From the NCBI GenBank assembly GCA_903869075.1, contig CAIPXZ010000190.1, forward strand, positions 1 to 35,990: a stretch of DNA of 35,990 nt. Reading direction: 5' to 3'. Numbering within the stretch: the first letter of the stretch is position 1; the number at the start of each line of letters is the position of its first letter. The notes under the pieces are model-generated. The model saw nothing but the letters and a program-made list of their open reading frames with translations. It had not been told where the DNA came from and did not search any database. Source of the DNA: an uncultured Myxococcales bacterium. GTDB lineage: Bacteria > Myxococcota_A > UBA9042. A program made the translations under genes and the position numbers. Of this stretch, positions 31,343 to 35,990 are shown one piece after another.

Positions 31343-32457
31343 AAATCCTCGTCGACGTCACGACCTGGTGCCCGGGGCGCACCGGCGTCGGGCTCTACAC
31401 CGAGCACGTGCTGCGCGCCTGGCAGGCCACTGGCCAGGACGAGCTGATCTTCGCAACCAACAAGGATTTCAGCGAGTTCAGCGACATGCCGGTACACAAG
31501 ATCGGCCCGCGCATGCCGATCCGCGCCGCGTGGATGCAGACAGCGCTGGCGGTGCAGGCGGCCAAGCTGCGCCCAGACGCCGCGTTTTTTCCCAACTACA
31601 TGGCGCCGCTGACGCTGAGCGCCGGGCTGCCGCGGATCCCGTACGTCATCACCGTCCATGACCTGGCGATCTTCCTGTATCCCGAGACTTTCACCTTTAA
31701 AAAGCGCGTGTTGCAGCGCCTGCTGCTACCGACCTTGGCGCGCGGCGCGGCCGCCATCCTGACGCCGTCGGAGGCGACGCGGCGCGACGTGCTGCGGATC
31801 CTGCCGGTGCAGCCGGAGCGCGTCGTCGCGGTGCCGCTGGCTGCTGACGCGCGATTTCACACGCCGCCGGACGCGCTGACGATCGCCCGCGAGCGCAAAA
31901 ACCTGCAGCTGCCCAAGCACTTTTTGCTGGCGGTCGGGACGCTGGAGCCGCGCAAGAACCTGGTGCGGCTGATCGAGGCGTTCGAGCGCGTGGCGCCGGC
32001 GCACCCGGACATCGCGCTGGTGCTGGCCGGTGGGCGCGGCTGGAAGGACGAGGGCATCGCGCGGACGCTGAACGCCAGCCCGCTGAAAAACCGCATTCAT
32101 CCGGTGGGTTACGTCAGCCCCGACGCGCTGAAGGTGCTGTACCACGAGGCGATCGCGCTGTGCTACCCGTCGCTGTACGAGGGTTTTGGCCTGCCGGTCG
32201 TCGAGGCGATGGCGTCGGGCGCGCCGGTGCTGACGTCGCGCGGCAGCTCGCTGGATGAGGTCGCTGCCGGCGCGGCGGTGGCGGTGGACCCGCTGGACGT
32301 CGCCGAGATCGCCGCCGGCATGACGCAGCTGATCAGCGACGGCGACCTGCGCGCGCGCCTGCGGGCGCTGGGCCTGGCGCGCGCCGCCGAGCTTTCCTGG
32401 GCCAAAACCGCCACAGGCACACGCGCTGTGTTCGCCCAGGTGACCGGCAAGCCGTAA
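31339..32457 (+). CDS. GT4-family glycosyltransferase
   Basis: The 372-residue protein starts at a GTG overlapping the hydrolase stop. It is a classic GT4 GT-B enzyme: N-terminal ILVDVTTWCPGRTGVGLYTEHVLRAW (Gly-rich loop), middle VITVHDLAIFLYPETF and AAAILTPSEATRRDVL, donor domain FLLAVGTLEPRKNLVRLIEAFERV, HPVGYVSPDALKVLYHEAIALCYPSLYEGFGLPVVEAMASGAPVLTS (E-x7-E), and a terminal helix. Related enzymes (mannosyltransferase type) build lipopolysaccharide, exopolysaccharide or glycoprotein glycans. It is the last gene of the pheS-pheT-GT-hydrolase-GT run, and a 45-nt gap separates it from the SGNH gene. Confidence 0.9.
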   Translation: MKILVDVTTWCPGRTGVGLYTEHVLRAWQATGQDELIFATNKDFSEFSDMPVHKIGPRMPIRAAWMQTALAVQAAKLRPDAAFFPNYMAPLTLSAGLPRIPYVITVHDLAIFLYPETFTFKKRVLQRLLLPTLARGAAAILTPSEATRRDVLRILPVQPERVVAVPLAADARFHTPPDALTIARERKNLQLPKHFLLAVGTLEPRKNLVRLIEAFERVAPAHPDIALVLAGGRGWKDEGIARTLNASPLKNRIHPVGYVSPDALKVLYHEAIALCYPSLYEGFGLPVVEAMASGAPVLTSRGSSLDEVAAGAAVAVDPLDVAEIAAGMTQLISDGDLRARLRALGLARAAELSWAKTATGTRAVFAQVTGKP

Positions 32458-32502
32458 ACGCCGCCGCTGGCACAAACCCGCACCGCGGTGCATCATCTGG
32501 CC

Positions 32503-34173
32503 ATGCCGCTGCCTCGCCGCCATCTGTGGACGCTCGCGCTGCTGCTGCTGGCGCTGCCGGCCGCGGCCGCCGAGCCGGTGCTGCTACCCACCGCCGGACC
32601 AGCGCTGGAGCAGGTGTTTGCCGCCAGCCACGGTGCCTGGACGCTGCCGGACGCGCAGATCCAGCCGCACCGCATCGTCGGCAAGGCGTGCGCGGCCGAT
32701 GGCACATGCTTGGAATTCCAGCTGAATCCGCCGTCGCCGACGTGCCCGGGCGCGCAGCTGCCGGCCGGCTGCCTGACGACGCGCACGCCGGCGCCGGCGC
32801 TGGCGACGCTGCTGACCGCGCTGGCCAACCCGTGGCAGCAGGTGCACGATCCGCCGCCCACGCCGCCGCCGCCGCTGTGGCCGGGGCTGCTGCTGTGGCT
32901 GCTCGCGCCGGTCCTGCTGGCCTCGCTGACCGCGCAGCTGCTGCGCCGCCTGACACCGCCGCGGCGGCTGACCTGGCTGGCCGGCGCGCTGGCGTGGCCG
33001 CTGCTGCTGGCGGTGGCGAGCGTGTACGGCGGCTGGTGGCCGCTCTGGGATGGCCTGGGCATGGGCATGCTGGCGGCGCTGGCGTGGCTGCTGCAGGCGA
33101 GCCCGACGCGGGTGGCGTGGCGCGGGCTGCTGCTGTCGGGGACGGTGCTGGCGCTGGGGCTGGTGGCGCTGGAGGTCGCGCTGGCGCGGCTGGCACCCCA
33201 TCAGGCGGCGGTGGCGACGCCGACGACGCCGCCGTTCCGCTGGCAAGGCGACGTTCTGGTGCGGCTACGCGTGAACGAGCCGGGCTTTTGCCCGCAGTGG
33301 GGGCCGCCGCTGGGCGAGGCCATCGGCTGTCCGCCGGGGCCGCCGGTGCCGGAGCAGCATCCGGCGGTGCTGCACATCGGCGATTCGCTGCTGCAAGCGC
33401 CGGGGCTGCCACGCTCGCAGACGGTGACCGCGTGGCTGGAGCGGCTGCTGCCGGGCACGGCGCACGTCAACACCGGCGTGGGCGCGACGAGCCTCGACCT
33501 GCAAGCCGCGATCGCCAATCGCTGGCTGGCGCGCACGCCGTTCGACGCGCTCGTGTTCCACGTCTACCCGTGCAACGACCTGGGCGAGATCGACGAGCCG
33601 CGGCTGTACTGCGGCGATGCGCCGGTGCTTGTCAATGACCGCGGCACGCCGCGCTTGCGCTGCCCGCAGCCCCGACCGGAACAGCCGCGCCTGACGACGC
33701 TGCTGCGCTACAGCCCGCCGCCGTTTCCGCTGCAGCTGGCGGCGGCGGATGTGCGGCTCGCGCGCGCGGGCGTGCGGCTGTTCGCGTGGCTGGCGCGGGC
33801 GCTGCGGCCGGCGACGGACGAGACGGCGCAGACCTCGGCGGCGTCCTACCAGCGCGCGCTGCAGCTGCTGCTGACGGAGACAGCGGCGCGGCATGTGCCG
33901 GTCGCAGCGGTGGTGATGCCGGCGCGCGAGAGCGCCTGTGCGATCGGCAACGTCGCCGACGGCCGGGTGTTGCGGCAGATCCTGCAACAGGCGCACGTCA
34001 CGACTTTTGACAGCCAGCCGCTTTTTGACAGCATCACGCAAACAAGCAATGAAAGTGCAGTGTTTGGCGAGGATCCGCCCGGCGATCCGCACCTGAATCC
34101 GGCCGGGCTTGAGCGCCTCGGCCGCTGGCTGGCGCCACAGCTGCAAGCCTGGCTGGCGGCGCAAGCGCGCTGA
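32503..34173 (+). CDS. membrane protein with periplasmic SGNH hydrolase-like domain
   Basis: The 556-residue protein starts at the ATG at 32503 (a GTG five codons earlier is possible). An N-terminal signal (LWTLALLLLALPAAAAEP) precedes a ~100-residue periplasmic stretch with three cysteines, then four hydrophobic helices (~128-150, ~160-180, ~190-205, ~212-232). The C-terminal domain (~285-550) is SGNH/GDSL-like: block I LHIGDSLL (Ser295), block II Gly/Asn region NTGVGATSLD, block III YPCNDLGE (Asn), and a Ser-His-Asp-type final motif GDPHLNPAGLERLG (Asp528, His530; D-x-H spacing). Such enzymes deacetylate or acylate glycans; O-acyl transfer on a polysaccharide is plausible near two glycosyltransferases. 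It is convergent with the last gene, with six nt between stops. Confidence 0.8.
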   Translation: MPLPRRHLWTLALLLLALPAAAAEPVLLPTAGPALEQVFAASHGAWTLPDAQIQPHRIVGKACAADGTCLEFQLNPPSPTCPGAQLPAGCLTTRTPAPALATLLTALANPWQQVHDPPPTPPPPLWPGLLLWLLAPVLLASLTAQLLRRLTPPRRLTWLAGALAWPLLLAVASVYGGWWPLWDGLGMGMLAALAWLLQASPTRVAWRGLLLSGTVLALGLVALEVALARLAPHQAAVATPTTPPFRWQGDVLVRLRVNEPGFCPQWGPPLGEAIGCPPGPPVPEQHPAVLHIGDSLLQAPGLPRSQTVTAWLERLLPGTAHVNTGVGATSLDLQAAIANRWLARTPFDALVFHVYPCNDLGEIDEPRLYCGDAPVLVNDRGTPRLRCPQPRPEQPRLTTLLRYSPPPFPLQLAAADVRLARAGVRLFAWLARALRPATDETAQTSAASYQRALQLLLTETAARHVPVAAVVMPARESACAIGNVADGRVLRQILQQAHVTTFDSQPLFDSITQTSNESAVFGEDPPGDPHLNPAGLERLGRWLAPQLQAWLAAQAR

Positions 34174-34179
34174 CGGCGG

Positions 34180-35990
34180 TCACAGCGCCAAGACGGCTTG
34201 GGCGAGGCGAGGCAGCACCGTCGGCGGCGGGTACCAGTCAAAACCGCGCTCACCGACGTTGGCGACCGTCTCCTGCCACAGCGGCGCGCCTCGGGCGTGC
34301 TGCCACAGCGTCTGGCAGGCGGCGTGCGGCGCCAGCGGCTCGGGAATGGCGGCATCGGCGTTGGCCAGCGCCGGCACGCGCGCATGACAGCGGACGTCAA
34401 TCACCGCCAGCACGCGCTCATCGGGCCGCACCTTGCCGGTTTGCCAGTCGTTGACGGACAGCCAGCGGTCGCCCGGCTCCAGCGCGTACTGCGGCCAGAA
34501 CAGGTGGACGCCGATTCCGTCCTCGTCGTCATAACCGCGCACAATCAATGCTGTTTTTTGACCATCGCGCGCCAGCTGCGCGGCGTGGGCAATCACCCGC
34601 TCGGACTGGTCGGACAGCTGCGGCGCCAGCACCCGCGGCGCCGTCGCCAGCAGCCCCAGCGCCGTCACCGCCGCCACCGGCCAGCGCCACCGGCTCGATG
34701 CGACGGTCACCGCCGCCGTCACCGCCGCCGCCAGCAGCACCAGCAGCCCGGACGGCATGTGCAGGCGCAGCTCCGAAGTCTCGTTAAAATCCAGCAACAT
34801 CGGCGCCGCCCACAGCGCGCTCGCCAACCACAGCAGCGCCACCGGCCTGCGGGTGCGCGGCGACGCCAGCCCGGCCAGCGCCAGCGCCGTCAGCGGCAAC
34901 GGCCAATAGCGCCAGTCCAGCACCAGCCAGCCATGGCCCAGCAGCACGGGCAGTTGGCGGACGAAATCGCGGTTCAGGCGCGGCAGGTTGCCCGCCGCCA
35001 GATCCTCCACGGCGCGGTCGCGCAGGAACAGCGCACCGGGCACCGACAGCAGCACGACGCCCAGCACGACGCCCAACAGCGCCAGCACCTGCGAGCGCTG
35101 CCGCGGCAGCGCCTGCGCCGCCACCAGACAGAGCGCCGTCGGCAGCGCCATCAGCATGCAATCCGGTCGCGCCAGCCCGCACAGCGCCAGCAGCACCACC
35201 GCGCCCAGCAGCGGCAGCGCCCGCCGCGCCGCCAGGCCTTCCAGCAGCAGCAGCGTCCCGGCGCTCCACCACAGCAGCGCCGGCACCAGCATCGACTCCG
35301 AGCCGTGGTCCAGCAGCGCCACCGGCAGCACCGCCAGCGTCACCGCCAGCAGCCGCCCCGCCAGCGGCCCGCCCAGGCGCTGCGCCAGCGCCGCCAGCGG
35401 CAGGATCGTCAGCGCGCCGAGCAGCGCGTGCAGCTGCTGGACGGTGGCGTGGTGCGCCGGCAACAGCGCGAAAAGCGCGTGGTCCAGCAGCGTGGTCGCC
35501 GGGCCGTAGCGCGGCAGCTGCTGCAGCGTAACCGCCTGATCGACGTGGAGAAAGCCGAAATACACCATCACCATCCGGTGCGGCAGCAGCGCCCGCAACA
35601 GCCACGCCGCAGCCACGCCCGCCAGCCACAGGCCCGGCGGCCGCAGGTCGCGCAGCGCCACGCGCGCCGCCAGTGCCAGCGCCAGCAGCGAGAGCGCCAG
35701 CAGCGCCCAAGTCAGCGGAATCAGGCTAGTTGGCGGCGGCGCCGGCGGCGGTTTTTGCCGGTTCGGCGGCGAGCGGAACTGGCCGTGGTCCAGCGCCGTG
35801 ACGTACGTCCGCAGGCTCGCCAGCGCCGGCTGCCACGCCGCCACCGGCGTGTGCGGGTCGGTCAGCCACATCAGCGACGCGAGCCGCTCCCCGCGCTGCT
35901 GCGCCGGTTCGGTGGGAAATTCAGTCAGCAGCACGCGAAGCTTGTCGCTCGGGCCGCGCTGCAGCGTGACCGCCAATTCGCCTTCCGACA
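34180..35990 (-). CDS. polytopic membrane protein, GT-C-like, 5' end beyond window
   Basis: The reading frame runs from its stop at 34180 to the right edge without a convincing start (a TTG at 35976 is the earliest in-frame candidate start, but coding continues beyond it), so the N-terminus is missing. At least 603 residues are visible: a ~90-residue soluble N-terminal part with a Pro-rich linker (PPPAPPPTS), about ten to eleven hydrophobic helices (residues ~90-450), then a ~140-residue soluble C-terminal domain (RVIAHAAQLARDGQKTALIVRGY, DRWLSVNDWQTGK). Topology resembles GT-C glycosyltransferases and the similar membrane proteins of polysaccharide clusters, but the acidic catalytic pair is not certain; HVDQ in the first loop is the only candidate. 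No specific function is assigned. Confidence 0.65.
   Translation of the reverse strand, partial: SEGELAVTLQRGPSDKLRVLLTEFPTEPAQQRGERLASLMWLTDPHTPVAAWQPALASLRTYVTALDHGQFRSPPNRQKPPPAPPPTSLIPLTWALLALSLLALALAARVALRDLRPPGLWLAGVAAAWLLRALLPHRMVMVYFGFLHVDQAVTLQQLPRYGPATTLLDHALFALLPAHHATVQQLHALLGALTILPLAALAQRLGGPLAGRLLAVTLAVLPVALLDHGSESMLVPALLWWSAGTLLLLEGLAARRALPLLGAVVLLALCGLARPDCMLMALPTALCLVAAQALPRQRSQVLALLGVVLGVVLLSVPGALFLRDRAVEDLAAGNLPRLNRDFVRQLPVLLGHGWLVLDWRYWPLPLTALALAGLASPRTRRPVALLWLASALWAAPMLLDFNETSELRLHMPSGLLVLLAAAVTAAVTVASSRWRWPVAAVTALGLLATAPRVLAPQLSDQSERVIAHAAQLARDGQKTALIVRGYDDEDGIGVHLFWPQYALEPGDRWLSVNDWQTGKVRPDERVLAVIDVRCHARVPALANADAAIPEPLAPHAACQTLWQHARGAPLWQETVANVGERGFDWYPPPTVLPRLAQAVLAL

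Overview
The window looks like a high-GC deltaproteobacterial chromosome, most likely Myxococcota (myxobacteria or close kin). The signs are strings of Cys-rich 'CxDGxxCTxDxC' and 'DPxHCGSC' repeats, a VWA-domain lipoprotein, a LamG-type lipoprotein, acidic or Pro/Ala linkers after lipoboxes, and an unusually large share of secreted and lipid-anchored proteins. I see no rRNA, tRNA, intact insertion sequence, phage gene or CRISPR array. Taxonomy is inferred from protein style only.

Layout. Positions 1-9.6 kb (+ strand) hold envelope genes: the 3' end of a Cys-rich repeat protein, a LamG-like lipoprotein, a DUF2147 protein and a VOC/glyoxalase-fold protein. They are followed by a tightly coupled three-gene operon (3659-7901) encoding a secreted coiled-coil protein, a TPR-like protein and a TolA-like lipoprotein, then a Cys-rich lipoprotein and a fatty-acid-hydroxylase/sterol-desaturase family protein. 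Positions 9.6-15.2 kb (- strand) hold a four-gene run, read from right to left: a parvulin (PpiC-type) lipoprotein, a SurA-like parvulin, a predicted lipoprotein carrying a complete NACHT-like NTPase domain, and a GAF-PAS-PAS protein with a degenerate GGDEF domain. At 15.4-16.3 kb (+) a small lipoprotein-like gene resembles the periplasmic end of STT3/AglB oligosaccharyltransferases and is flanked by an imperfect direct repeat of about 68 bp. mfd occupies 16.3-20.0 kb (-).

Positions 20.2-24.6 kb (+) hold a VWA lipoprotein, an epoxide-hydrolase-like enzyme and a lipoprotein combining a haem c motif with a TolB-like propeller. Positions 24.7-32.5 kb (+) form one compact cluster: a lipoprotein with two tandem parvulin domains, pheS, pheT, a GT4 glycosyltransferase, an alpha/beta hydrolase and a second GT4 glycosyltransferase. 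The last three are joined to pheT and to each other by 4-nt stop/start overlaps. An SGNH-hydrolase membrane protein (+) and a convergent polytopic membrane protein (-, running off the right edge) close the window.

Main points of interest. (1) The NACHT-type NTPase has a lipoprotein signal, ten further cysteines, and sits directly behind two periplasmic foldase genes. This is paradoxical for a family that uses cytosolic nucleotides. (2) The PheT gene ends where the FDX-ACB domain should begin and is fused by ATGA overlap to a glycosyltransferase gene. (3) The GGDEF domain has lost its active site but kept the RxxD c-di-GMP inhibitory site. (4) Four parvulin domains in three genes, two of them from a clear internal duplication, point to heavy investment in periplasmic folding, which fits the disulfide-rich secretome seen here.
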